Shown here one piece after another: positions 33,376 through 40,803 of a DNA stretch of 46,839 bases. How positions within the stretch are numbered: the first letter of the stretch is position 1; each line of letters begins with the position of its first letter. The stretch is taken from positions 1 through 46,839 of the IMG/VR virus record IMGVR_UViG_3300048818_000120; one strand, 5' to 3'. The position numbers and the translations under genes are program-made. This DNA comes from a virus. Under the pieces are notes generated by a model. That model worked only from the letters and a program-made list of their open reading frames with translations, was not told the DNA's origin and made no database searches.

Positions 33376-33852
33376 ATGCGGACATCCCCGGCAGGGCAAT
33401 CCTTCATCAAATCCCAGGAGAGCCCTGCCGGCCCTCTGCTCACCGTCCAGGGCGACACTGGCGGCAAGCAGGAGATTGGCTGGGGCCACGATCTGCTCCC
33501 TGGCGAGTCCTACCCTGACGGCATCACAGTAGAGCAGGCGGAGGTCCTCTTTGCGTTCGACGTGGCCAAGGTAGACGCCGCCATGAACGCTCAACACTTG
33601 GGTCTGGACTTCAACGAGAACCAATGGACAGCGATTGCCGATTTCACCTTTGAATGTGGAGAGGGCGCGCTGATTCAACTGCTCGCGCATGGCATCGACC
33701 AGATATGCGCTCAGTTGCCAAGATGGGTACGCGCCCGAGTCAACGGGGTAGAAGTGGAGTTGACGGGCATGGTTGCGCGGCGTGCGGCAGAGGTTGCGCT
33801 ATTCAACTCTCCCCGCACCTGCTCATCGAGCACTGCGCAATATGCCAGGTGA
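33376..33852 (+). CDS. Endolysin, GH24 lysozyme-like
   Basis: 158 residues without a signal peptide. The catalytic region has Glu15, Asp27 and EIGWGH (33-38), aligned to the usual TIGYGH, so the usual Thr is Glu33 here. A later helical lobe has NQWTAIADFTFECGEGALI and VNGVEVELTGMVARRAAE, both family hallmarks. It cleaves the glycan of peptidoglycan. The last 142 nt overlap a minus-strand ORF on the opposite strand. Release would need the holin upstream. Confidence 0.88.
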   Translation: MRTSPAGQSFIKSQESPAGPLLTVQGDTGGKQEIGWGHDLLPGESYPDGITVEQAEVLFAFDVAKVDAAMNAQHLGLDFNENQWTAIADFTFECGEGALIQLLAHGIDQICAQLPRWVRARVNGVEVELTGMVARRAAEVALFNSPRTCSSSTAQYAR

Positions 33853-34013
33853 ACCACTTGCATCGCTGAGACCACGCCCCATCTCCACCGGGGATCTGTC
33901 CCCTTGCCATTTAGGTTGCGCAAATGGAGCTGCACTCTGCGCAACACCATCTCCGCGCGGAACAACTCGTTCAGCCTTCGCTGCTCTGCCCGCACACCCG
34001 CTGACTTGGTCAT
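33711..34013 (-). CDS. Hypothetical protein convergent with endolysin
   Basis: 100 residues from the ATG at 34013, which overlaps the upstream stop (ATGA at 34010-34013). The first 40 residues (MTKSAGVRAEQRRLNELFRA) are helical and look real. The last 47 residues lie antisense to the endolysin gene (33711-33852), which is unusual. It may be a real gene that extends into its neighbour or a short gene ending in noise. Confidence 0.5.
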   Translation of the reverse strand: MTKSAGVRAEQRRLNELFRAEMVLRRVQLHLRNLNGKGTDPRWRWGVVSAMQVVHLAYCAVLDEQVRGELNSATSAARRATMPVNSTSTPLTRARTHLGN

Positions 34014-35104
34014 TCCCGCACCGCCGGAAATGCCTTGTGCTCTATGCCGTCCAGCAGCGCGCCCGCGGCCTTCCTGCCCACTCGGGTGATTGCTTGCGCG
34101 CTATCCGACCAATTAGTGAGCCAGTTTGTAAGTTGGCCATCGAAGCCAGCAAACCATGTCATTGACCCATCCAGGTTTACCGCTTGTGTCCCTTTTGGCT
34201 CCCTATAATCATCGGGGGCCCAGGGTGCCCACTCGCCCCATTGTTTGAAGAAGAAGGCAGTGTCGGTGACCTTGCACTGATCACGCAGTGCCCGCGCCCA
34301 ATCCGGATGCATCGGCCTCGCGCCTGGTCCGCTCTCCCCGCCGCAGATCACCCAGTCGATGCCGCTTAAATCCACAGTGCCAGGATCGAATAGCAACGGC
34401 TCAAAGGATACGAATCGCACGGCAGCCGGAACCTGTCGAAGAATGTCAATGCGTTGGTGTTGGTTGCCTTCGTCGCTCACGCCCAGCCACGCGTTCCGCA
34501 ACCTAACCCCAGTCAACCCATCATCGATTTGTTCCGGATAGGTAAACACCGCGCGCCCTCCCAGGAAATTCGATATCGCATCAACCGCTCGGAGTAAGCG
34601 AGCTAACAGGGCATCGCTGGCGCAATACTCCAGCATCTGCTCAGGCCGCTTGGTGAGTACCTGGAAGTCGTGCCACCAGCAGAGCGTCATCATCGCGAAA
34701 ACGCGGTCGCGCATTGCATCGGTAACCCACTCGCCGAAGAGATCAGACTGGTTCTCGACGAAGATGCGGCGCGGCGCGGGGGGAAGCTCCCCCCACTTCA
34801 ACGGCTGCAACAGCACCTTCTCATCCACGAAAGCCTCAACCAGATCACGCGAGCGCCGGTCATAGGGCAGGCCGGTTCCGTTCGCAGGCAGGCAGCGATG
34901 ATTATTGGTCTCCGCATAGCAGTTCTCGCATCCAGGCGAGACGTGCTCGCAGTGCGCCCCCACCCTGCCCGCCATCTTCTCCGCGATCTGCACCAGCGAT
35001 GTGTAACCCTTCTCCTTAGCTATCGATGGCGCATCCATTTTCACTCGCGCACGGATGGGCGACCATGTTGAGTCGCACCAAGCAATCTCTGTTGTTTTCC
35101 CCAT
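34010..35104 (-). CDS. Phage Gp37/Gp68 family protein (DUF5131)
   Basis: 364 residues from the ATG at 35104 with AAGGAG upstream. It begins MGKTTEIAWCDSTWSP and has three Cys in CEHVSPGCENC (residues 52-62), then FVENQSDLFGEWV, AWLGVSDE, ICGGESGPGARPM and FFFKQWGEW, all hallmarks of the family. Family members are common in phages and resemble radical-SAM proteins by the Cys cluster, but the activity is unknown. It is in the leftward module with the regulators. Confidence 0.9.
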   Translation of the reverse strand: MGKTTEIAWCDSTWSPIRARVKMDAPSIAKEKGYTSLVQIAEKMAGRVGAHCEHVSPGCENCYAETNNHRCLPANGTGLPYDRRSRDLVEAFVDEKVLLQPLKWGELPPAPRRIFVENQSDLFGEWVTDAMRDRVFAMMTLCWWHDFQVLTKRPEQMLEYCASDALLARLLRAVDAISNFLGGRAVFTYPEQIDDGLTGVRLRNAWLGVSDEGNQHQRIDILRQVPAAVRFVSFEPLLFDPGTVDLSGIDWVICGGESGPGARPMHPDWARALRDQCKVTDTAFFFKQWGEWAPWAPDDYREPKGTQAVNLDGSMTWFAGFDGQLTNWLTNWSDSAQAITRVGRKAAGALLDGIEHKAFPAVRE

Positions 35105-35604
35105 TTTCCTCTCCTTTTAGCCTTCTCCCGCAACCTGCGATCCGCTCCGCACATGTGCCTGGCAGCGTGCAGCACTTGGCGTTTCTGTTCTCGATCCAGA
35201 AAGGGTATAAGAGCGCGTACCTCGTCCATGAACGGCTCCGGCTCCGGGTTGATCTCCCCGCCGCCCAAGAACTCGAAGAGCGTAGAGCCATACAATTTGC
35301 ACAACCGTTCGAGCGACCCAGGGAGCGGCGTCCTGGTCAAGTTCTCCACCTTCGAGAAGAACGTGCGTGGCGTACCGTAAAGGGCACCCGCATCCTCTTG
35401 GGACAGATGCTTCCTGAGCCGCAATTCCCTAAGTGCGCGGGCCACGTACTGCGCCAACTCAGAGAATGGTGATGGCGCCTCAGGTTGCAACTCGGATGGA
35501 GCTTCGGCTACCAATCGCCTATGGCAGCGGCGGCACATTCCAGACGCGGTGTGGAATTGATTCAGGTCGCAATGAGGACAGCGTATGGCGAGGGCGGCGT
35601 TCAT
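35041..35604 (-). CDS. Zinc-ribbon and XRE-type HTH regulator
   Basis: 187 residues. C9, C12, C24 and C27 form an N-terminal zinc ribbon (RCPHCDLNQFHTASGMCRRC); residues 48-110 form a helix-turn-helix of XRE type (ALRELRLRKHLSQEDAGALY). The basic tail overlaps the start of the next gene by 64 nt. Its ATG overlaps the upstream stop as ATGA. Probably a transcriptional regulator of this module; the target is unknown. Confidence 0.85.
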   Translation of the reverse strand: MNAALAIRCPHCDLNQFHTASGMCRRCHRRLVAEAPSELQPEAPSPFSELAQYVARALRELRLRKHLSQEDAGALYGTPRTFFSKVENLTRTPLPGSLERLCKLYGSTLFEFLGGGEINPEPEPFMDEVRALIPFLDREQKRQVLHAARHMCGADRRLREKAKRRGKWGKQQRLLGATQHGRPSVRE

Positions 35605-35795
35605 GGTGTCATGCCCCTTGAAGCCTTCAGCCGCTCGTTTTCCGCAATGAGCACTTGATATTGCTCTCGTGGCACGTGAGTGCGCAAAAGCTCTGCAACT
35701 TCGGCCTCATGGTCATCCCATTTTACCCAATCGCCATCCTTTTCAAGAACTAATGGTTCCCACGGGTAGCCCGTTCGATACCGTGCTATTGCCAT
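35601..35795 (-). CDS. Small hypothetical protein
   Basis: 64 residues beginning MAIARYRTGYPWEPLVLEKD, with a helical end (YQVLIAENERLKAS). The ATG at 35795 is shared with the upstream stop (TAATG) and the stop overlaps the regulator start (ATGA). Function unknown. Confidence 0.7.
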   Translation of the reverse strand: MAIARYRTGYPWEPLVLEKDGDWVKWDDHEAEVAELLRTHVPREQYQVLIAENERLKASRGMTP

Positions 35796-35998
35796 TACGC
35801 CCGCCCTCCGTCTATCTTCTTCAAGGTTGCTTCAATCTTCCTTGAATCCTGTTGCAGTATCTGCTGCACGCAGTCAGCCACGCAGCGATTGCAGATATAC
35901 GCCCGAGGGCGTATTGTCTCTGGCCCGCTTATGAACCATCGCACGTCAGGATCACGAGCATGAACGTGGCAAAAAGAGCACTTCGGATTACTTGCCAT
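35795..35998 (-). CDS. Standalone ClpX-type zinc-binding domain
   Basis: 67 residues, GGAGG before the ATG. CSFC at 7-10 and CNRC at 36-39 flank a segment with VRWFISGP and RPRAYI, closely like the N-terminal zinc domain of ClpX, where this domain dimerises and binds adaptors and substrates. No AAA+ part follows. An isolated copy could interfere with host ClpXP or act as an adaptor, but this is inference. Confidence 0.83.
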   Translation of the reverse strand: MASNPKCSFCHVHARDPDVRWFISGPETIRPRAYICNRCVADCVQQILQQDSRKIEATLKKIDGGRA

Positions 35999-36007
35999 TA
36001 CTGCCTC

Positions 36008-36214
36008 CTAGCCTCGCACCTTCCGGTAAAGTTTCTCCCGCACCTTTTCGTAGCCCAGGTATGCCAGCAGCTTTCCCGTAATGGGAGAGCCATGGACAGC
36101 CATTGACATCACTGAGGCGCTCACGCCTGCCGCTCTCCCTACTGCGACCTGCGTCCTATCCGCAAGAGTCCGTGAGAGTTGTCGTCTCAATTCGGGTTCG
36201 GTAATCAATCTCAT
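36008..36214 (-). CDS. Small HTH regulator, repressor-like
   Basis: 68 residues. A helix-turn-helix (about 12-45: QVAVGRAAGVSASVMSMAVH) is followed by the segment GKLLAYLGYEKVREKLYRKV typical of small phage XRE/Cro-like proteins. No Shine-Dalgarno precedes the ATG. The promoter just upstream (36249-36221) places the transcript start at about the A of the ATG, so translation is probably leaderless, as for lambda cI. It likely controls the divergent rightward operon. Confidence 0.78.
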   Translation of the reverse strand: MRLITEPELRRQLSRTLADRTQVAVGRAAGVSASVMSMAVHGSPITGKLLAYLGYEKVREKLYRKVRG

Positions 36215-36220
36215 GGAAAT

Positions 36221-36249
36221 AGCCTAGCAAAAAGAATTCACCATGTCAA
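36221..36249 (-). promoter_or_regulatory. Leftward promoter, probably leaderless transcript
   Basis: TTGACA (36249-36244), a 17-nt spacer and TAGGCT (36226-36221) on the minus strand. The expected start lies about 7 nt further on, at 36214, the first base of the HTH gene's ATG. The -35 box is one arm of an inverted repeat shared with the rightward promoter. Confidence 0.6.
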
Positions 36250-36259
36250 CTGAAATCGC

Positions 36260-36286
36260 TTGACAACGCTCCGGCACAGGTATACG
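36260..36286 (+). promoter_or_regulatory. Rightward early promoter
   Basis: TTGACA at 36260-36265 is followed by TATACG at 36281-36286 (15-nt spacing) or TACGCT at 36283-36288 (17-nt). It faces the ERF operon. TGTCAA (36244-36249) and this TTGACA form an inverted repeat with a 10-nt centre that could be an operator for the HTH protein. Confidence 0.55.
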
Positions 36287-36310
36287 CTCTGTAATCGGGA
36301 GGAAATACAC

Positions 36311-36535
36311 ATGACCGCAGCACAGGCTAGGATGTACGCTGAACGGCAATACATGGAGATAATCGAACCCGTCTCGCTTGTGTCTCCGGAAACAGCAACA
36401 CTCATCAAGGATCGGATCGCCCATGCATACATGGACGGCGCGATTGAGATATTGGGGTCGATGGGCCTCAGTAAGCAAGAGACCAGCGAGCAGCGCATCG
36501 AACGCGGCAACCGGGAACTCGGAGCCTTTGCATGA
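36311..36535 (+). CDS. Small hypothetical protein, first early gene
   Basis: 74 residues from the ATG at 36311 with GGAGG upstream (MTAAQARMYAERQYMEIIEP). Mostly helical. Its stop overlaps the next ATG (ATGA). First gene of the long rightward early operon. Function unknown. Confidence 0.8.
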   Translation: MTAAQARMYAERQYMEIIEPVSLVSPETATLIKDRIAHAYMDGAIEILGSMGLSKQETSEQRIERGNRELGAFA

Positions 36536-36717
36536 GCTTCCCAATCGACTTCAAGACCCGCGAGGGCCAGCAGCTTGCTCTTGATGCTGTGCGCTGTGGA
36601 GACTTGAGGATGTTGGACGCATACCGTCTTTGCTTTCCAGAGGACAAGGCAACCATCGAGACCATGGAAATCAACGAAATGCTGGACAACTATTTGGCTT
36701 GTGAGGACACGATATGA
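36532..36717 (+). CDS. Small hypothetical protein
   Basis: 61 residues (MSFPIDFKTREGQQLALDAV) linked by ATGA overlaps on both sides. It ends in an acidic helix (MEINEMLDNYLACEDTI). No family recognised. It directly precedes the ERF gene. Confidence 0.75.
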   Translation: MSFPIDFKTREGQQLALDAVRCGDLRMLDAYRLCFPEDKATIETMEINEMLDNYLACEDTI

Positions 36718-37637
36718 TTCTCAGAACCGATCAAACAGGAGACTTGATGGCAGCCCTAGCGAAAGCGCAGGGAGAGTTTCCGCCCATCAAGAAAGACACC
36801 AAGAACTACTACGGCAGGAACTACGCCCAACTCGATGCCATCGTTGATGCTGTGCGACCCGCTTTGTCGAAGAACGGCATTGCTTTCTATCACATCATCG
36901 AATCAGACCTCGAACGCCGCACGGCCTCTGTCACAACCTATCTGCAACTCGGCGAGCAATGGATCGCGGATTTTGCGGAGGCGTCCGCTGTCAACCGGCA
37001 GTGGGATAAACAACAAAACTCGACGGTTGAGCGATTCGACACCCAAACCATCAGCATCGTCTGGACGTACTTCAAACGGACCACCCTCCAGGCGGTTACA
37101 GGAACCGCAGCCGAAGAGGACACCGATGCACAGGAGTTGGTAGGCAACAATCCTCCGCAGCCAGCCAGACGCATTCTGCCCTCTGAGCAAGGTGCAATAT
37201 TTTCAGAAGCCGCAGGAGCTTCCGGGGGTGCTCAACCATTCACTCAACGGCCAGCAGCGCCACAGCAAGCCTCCCAGCCCCAGGCAGGGGCACTCAAGTT
37301 TATCCCTCCAAACGGTCTGATAGCGGTAATCAAGGATGTCAAGGAGATTGTCGGTATTCCCGCCAAACTCGCCACCGACACCCTCCCGGCAATGAAGGCG
37401 GTACGCGCCCGCATGATCGTAACATTCCTTGGAAAGCATAACGGCGTAGATCAGGCGTCCTGCTTTGACACGAAGTTCTGGCCCGCGCTCCACGAAGCGG
37501 TAGGTTTAGAGTGCTATTTCCAGATCGCCGAGAAGGATGTAGGCGGAAAACACTACATCAACATCGAAGATTTGGCATACGTGGCAGGCGAAGAGTTTTT
37601 GAACGGCAAACCAGTTGTGACAGGAGAAAAGCAATGA
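36714..37637 (+). CDS. erf: ERF-family single-strand annealing protein
   Basis: 307 residues starting in an ATGA overlap. Residues 8-150 match the ERF superfamily: LMAALAKAQGEFPPIKKD, YYGRNYAQLDAIVDAVRPAL and VSTVVTY-like strands, with FDTQTISIVWTYFKRTTLQA later. A Pro/Gln-rich linker (150-200) leads to a second domain of about 100 residues. ERF proteins anneal complementary single strands and circularise or recombine phage DNA. A coiled-coil gene follows directly. Confidence 0.88.
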   Translation: MILRTDQTGDLMAALAKAQGEFPPIKKDTKNYYGRNYAQLDAIVDAVRPALSKNGIAFYHIIESDLERRTASVTTYLQLGEQWIADFAEASAVNRQWDKQQNSTVERFDTQTISIVWTYFKRTTLQAVTGTAAEEDTDAQELVGNNPPQPARRILPSEQGAIFSEAAGASGGAQPFTQRPAAPQQASQPQAGALKFIPPNGLIAVIKDVKEIVGIPAKLATDTLPAMKAVRARMIVTFLGKHNGVDQASCFDTKFWPALHEAVGLECYFQIAEKDVGGKHYINIEDLAYVAGEEFLNGKPVVTGEKQ

Positions 37638-38668
37638 TCGACGATAACCCTTTCGCGGTCGAAGAGACCGGGATTACGACTGACACCCCCTCCCCCGGCT
37701 CCGCTCTGGCGCTGATTGACTCCATGGCCGACGATTTGCTCTTCACTCCAGGGCACGTCACCGACGCACAACTAGCAACAATGCGCTCAGATTGGCTTGC
37801 CGAAGCGAAGAAGTACGACATCTCCACCGAGGCGAAGCGCACGGAACTCAAGCGGTTTGCGCGGCCACTCCAGAAGCTCCGTACCGGCATCGAGGCGCGG
37901 GCGAAGGAGTTGACTGGAGCGACAAAGCGGAAGATCGCGGCTATCGACGCTGAGAAGCGCCGGCTGGTACAGCTTGTCGGCGGCATCGAGGATGAGGTAT
38001 TGGCACCGTCGAAGGCTTTGGAGCAGGAAGAGGAAGCGCGCAAGGCTCGACTGGCCGGAAGAGTGCAATTCTTGGCTAACATGGGACAGGTGCATCTCTA
38101 TACCGACGTTGCAATGTTGGAGACAGGCATCGCGGAACTGGAGGCCATCGACACATCCACCATGCAGGAGTTCAAGGTGTCGGCTGAGAGCGCCATCGCT
38201 GCATCCCTCAAGGTGCTCAAGCTGGAACTGGAGCGCCGCAAGGTAGTTGAAGCGCAACTGATCGAGCTTGCGGACATGAGAGCCGCGGCCGCAGTCAGGG
38301 CAGAGCAGGACCGGCTAGATGCTGTGGCGAAACAGGCAGTCGAGGCGGAGCGCCAACGGGCCGAATCTGAGCGCGTGCTGATGGAGCAACGGGCACAGGC
38401 GGCAGAACGCCGGGAAGCGGAAGCCGCCGCACAAGCCAAGCGCGACCAGGAGCAAGCGGTCGAGAACGAGCGGATGCGGGCAGCGTTTGAAGCCAAGCGG
38501 GAGCGTGAATACGCTGAGGCGCGAGCGGCGAACAAAGCGCATCGGCTCAAGATCGACAATGAAGCTCTTGGGGCTATCGTAGCTCTAGACATCCCGATGG
38601 ACAGAGCGCAGGACTTGCTCATTGCCATCGCCAAGGGACTCATCCCCCACGTCAGCATCACCTACTAA
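37634..38668 (+). CDS. Coiled-coil protein of the recombination module
   Basis: 344 residues, ATGA overlap with the ERF gene. After an acidic start, residues 50-300 are long charged helices with runs of Glu/Arg/Ala (EAERQRAESERVLMEQRAQA). The C-terminal part (DIPMDRAQDLLIAIAKGLIP) recurs in phage proteins next to ERF or RecT genes, and it may be their partner. No nuclease motif is visible. Confidence 0.8.
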   Translation: MIDDNPFAVEETGITTDTPSPGSALALIDSMADDLLFTPGHVTDAQLATMRSDWLAEAKKYDISTEAKRTELKRFARPLQKLRTGIEARAKELTGATKRKIAAIDAEKRRLVQLVGGIEDEVLAPSKALEQEEEARKARLAGRVQFLANMGQVHLYTDVAMLETGIAELEAIDTSTMQEFKVSAESAIAASLKVLKLELERRKVVEAQLIELADMRAAAAVRAEQDRLDAVAKQAVEAERQRAESERVLMEQRAQAAERREAEAAAQAKRDQEQAVENERMRAAFEAKREREYAEARAANKAHRLKIDNEALGAIVALDIPMDRAQDLLIAIAKGLIPHVSITY

Positions 38669-38676
38669 GGAGCGCC

Positions 38677-38934
38677 ATGAAAGAAGCAATCTACGGATTT
38701 CCTTGCGTGGAGAACCCGCACGACTTCTCGCCCGACGAAGAATCATGTACCTCAGAGGAAATCGCGTTTTGGGAAGACGCCAAGAAGCGGTGGGATGCGG
38801 GGGAAAGGGATGTTCGTGGCGCTCGCTGCGAAGATCTCAAGAACGCCGAAGGCAACTACAAGGGCCGCATCACGCGAACATCGTGGGGTATCGGCGTCAA
38901 CATGGTTGAGATGGACGACGAGGATGAGGAGTAG
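38677..38934 (+). CDS. Acidic hypothetical protein
   Basis: 85 residues, AAGGAG upstream, starting MKEAIYGFPCVENPHDFSPD and ending in an acidic run (VEMDDEDEE). It has two or three Cys. Function unknown; part of the early operon. Confidence 0.75.
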   Translation: MKEAIYGFPCVENPHDFSPDEESCTSEEIAFWEDAKKRWDAGERDVRGARCEDLKNAEGNYKGRITRTSWGIGVNMVEMDDEDEE

Positions 38935-38936
38935 CC

Positions 38937-39164
38937 ATGCCATTTCCTAAAGACCTTCAAGCACTCGAAGCAGCGGGGTATGTGTTCCTGAAAAGCGAAG
39001 CGTGTCCCGTCTGCGGGGAGATTGTCGAGGTCTTCTCGACGCCTGGGGGCCGCACCTTGGCCATGAATCCTATGTGCCTTCAAAACCGACCAGCGATACG
39101 CCACTACTTGTTTTGCGATCCTCGCACGAACCCCGTAGACGAGCCGCACCCAAAACTGAACTGA
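38937..39164 (+). CDS. Small zinc-knuckle-like protein
   Basis: 75 residues. CPVCGE at residues 23-28 is a C-x2-C knuckle and a second pair (C-x15-C near 47 and 60) may complete it. It is 2 nt after the previous stop. Function unknown. Confidence 0.72.
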   Translation: MPFPKDLQALEAAGYVFLKSEACPVCGEIVEVFSTPGGRTLAMNPMCLQNRPAIRHYLFCDPRTNPVDEPHPKLN

Positions 39165-39175
39165 AAGGACTCACT

Positions 39176-39652
39176 ATGAGTTATGAATCCACGCAGGTTC
39201 CCGTTTCGCGGTCACAAGAGGGAATCCGAAAACTTGTTATGAGTCGGAAGGGAGGCAGGGTGGCATTTATTTCAGACCCTCCGCGTGAAGGATTCTCTGC
39301 GATTGTGGAGATTGATCGACTGCCTTACGAAATTCGCATTTTTGGAGTCTGCCGCGAAGCTCCTCTTCAAAAGAACCGGAAATGGAAAGGTCGCAATATA
39401 GGGACCAAAGATACAACAGAGCGATTCCAGAAACAATACCGCGTAGACGAAGAAAAGCGCATTTGGAGAGTTCTCTTTTACCATGTCAAGAGCGTTTTCG
39501 AGGCGGCGGATTCAGGGGTAATGGAGTTCCGTGAGTTGATGCTGCCGTACATCGTCACCAAGAGTGGACAAACCATCGGAGAACAAATTCTTCCAATGCT
39601 AGACAAGGCAATCGAACACAACCCGGCGCGGATGCTTAACGCCGCCAACTGA
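39176..39652 (+). CDS. Hypothetical early protein
   Basis: 158 residues from the ATG at 39176 with AAAGGA upstream (MSYESTQVPVSRSQEGIRKL). Basic middle (QKNRKWKGRNIGTKDTTERF) and a helical end (GEQILPMLDKAIEHNPARML). No signal or membrane segment. No family recognised. Confidence 0.78.
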   Translation: MSYESTQVPVSRSQEGIRKLVMSRKGGRVAFISDPPREGFSAIVEIDRLPYEIRIFGVCREAPLQKNRKWKGRNIGTKDTTERFQKQYRVDEEKRIWRVLFYHVKSVFEAADSGVMEFRELMLPYIVTKSGQTIGEQILPMLDKAIEHNPARMLNAAN

Positions 39653-39662
39653 AAGGAACACC

Positions 39663-39848
39663 ATGACACCGGAGACGGTTTCAGTCGCAATCGCGGAAGC
39701 TAAGCGATTTCTAAAGAGAGCCGCAATAATTCGCTTTTCCGAACTTGAACATGGGGGAAGATATATTTCCCGATCAAAGGAAACGGGAGCACTTCGCCGC
39801 GCTTCAATGGAACTCACCCGCGCTCTCGCTGAGATGCGCAAACCGTAG
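39663..39848 (+). CDS. Small hypothetical protein
   Basis: 61 residues (MTPETVSVAIAEAKRFLKRA) with AAAGGA before the start. Helical and basic. Function unknown. Confidence 0.72.
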   Translation: MTPETVSVAIAEAKRFLKRAAIIRFSELEHGGRYISRSKETGALRRASMELTRALAEMRKP

Positions 39849-39862
39849 AAAGGGAAAACACC

Positions 39863-40048
39863 ATGAAGAAGAATGAACCGGAAGACTCGCCTGAACTGAA
39901 ACTGACCGTCAAGAGACCCTCACGCGTCGTTCTTGCGACTCGGCATCTGGTAAAGCAGCGGCTCAAGGCTTTGCTCATCCGAGACAAGGCTATCGCTGAA
40001 CTCGAGCAGTTGGATGCGGCGCTGCTGGCGCTGGGCTACCCGGAGTGA
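39863..40048 (+). CDS. Small basic hypothetical protein
   Basis: 61 residues beginning MKKNEPEDSPELKLTVKRPS with a long helix after residue 25. GAAAGGGAAA precedes the ATG. The stop overlaps the next GTG (GTGA). Function unknown. Confidence 0.72.
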   Translation: MKKNEPEDSPELKLTVKRPSRVVLATRHLVKQRLKALLIRDKAIAELEQLDAALLALGYPE

Positions 40049-40251
40049 CGTGCTCCCGCTGCTTTCACATCGTCGGTGAGCACCACATGTGCGCGCTTCA
40101 CGGCGGGGGGCCTTACTGGAGCGTGGGAGCCTACAAGTGGCAACCCAGGCCGAGAGACTACCCGCCGCCGGAAGCGATGAACAACCTGCATCACCCGTGG
40201 TGGGGGTTTTTAGACAGGGGAAAAAAGGTTATGGAACAGGCAATCCCATGA
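40045..40251 (+). CDS. Small Cys/His-rich protein
   Basis: 68 residues from the GTG at 40045 in a GTGA overlap. CSRCFHIVGEHHMCALHGGG holds C-x2-C and H/C pairs that look like a small zinc finger. The stop overlaps the KTSC gene start (ATGA). Function unknown. Confidence 0.7.
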   Translation: MTCSRCFHIVGEHHMCALHGGGPYWSVGAYKWQPRPRDYPPPEAMNNLHHPWWGFLDRGKKVMEQAIP

Positions 40252-40628
40252 CGCAGCGAGTGTACAGTGGATGGCGGGGCGTGACCGATCCCTCTCACTC
40301 GCTGATCTGTGTGTCGTATGAACCCATCCAAGGGAGCCTTGCATGTCGATTCAAAACCGGAGTTTACGTCTTCGAGGGAGTGCCGGAGAACAAGTACCAA
40401 ATCCTTCTAAAGAGTCCGTTTGCAGGGAGCTACTTCCACAAGCAGATCAAGGACAAGTATCCTTGCTACAATCCCCAAGGCATCCTGATCCCGGCCAAAC
40501 TGGACGATTCAGCGGTGAAAGCAAAGCAGGCAAAACAGGCAAAAAAGCGCCTGGAAGCTGTGCCGGAACTGACGATGAATCTCTTCGGGGAAGTCGAGCG
40601 TGGGAGCCGAGCGAAAAAGCAAGGATGA
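40248..40628 (+). CDS. KTSC-domain protein
   Basis: 126 residues, ATGA overlap at both ends. Residues 33-75 (FEGVPENKYQILLKSPFAGS, YFHKQIKDKYP) match the KTSC domain, a small fold first seen at the ends of lysyl-tRNA-synthetase-like proteins and in phage proteins; its role is unclear. The C-terminus is Lys-rich (AKQAKQAKKRLEAVPE). Confidence 0.78.
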   Translation: MTQRVYSGWRGVTDPSHSLICVSYEPIQGSLACRFKTGVYVFEGVPENKYQILLKSPFAGSYFHKQIKDKYPCYNPQGILIPAKLDDSAVKAKQAKQAKKRLEAVPELTMNLFGEVERGSRAKKQG

Positions 40629-40663
40629 CGTTCGGGGAGTATTTGAGTTGGCTCGACGGATGA
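40625..40663 (+). CDS. 12-codon ORF linking two genes
   Basis: ATGACGTTCGG... encodes MTFGEYLSWLDG. It overlaps the preceding stop (ATGA at 40625-40628) and the next start (ATGA at 40660-40663). It could be a coupling peptide that carries ribosomes between genes; function unproven. Confidence 0.4.
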   Translation: MTFGEYLSWLDG

Positions 40664-40803
40664 AGCACGTATTGTGGACGCTGCACCGGCTGATTCTCTT
40701 TCCGCCCTACCAGGGTATATGCGAGTGTGGGGCGATGTCGGAATACCTGGATACGATCCCTGCTGTTTGGGAATGGTTTAGACAACATAGAAGGGAAGCA
40801 TGA
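40660..40803 (+). CDS. Very small hypothetical protein
   Basis: 47 residues (MKHVLWTLHRLILFPPYQGI) with GICECGAMSEYL, joined by ATGA overlaps to the 12-codon ORF and to the DnaB-N gene. It may be a small membrane or Cys-containing protein. Function unknown. Confidence 0.6.
   Translation: MKHVLWTLHRLILFPPYQGICECGAMSEYLDTIPAVWEWFRQHRREA

Noticed and set aside
34670-35071. 133-residue plus-strand frame
   Set aside because: Antisense to the Gp37/Gp68 gene, which has family hallmarks and a strong Shine-Dalgarno.
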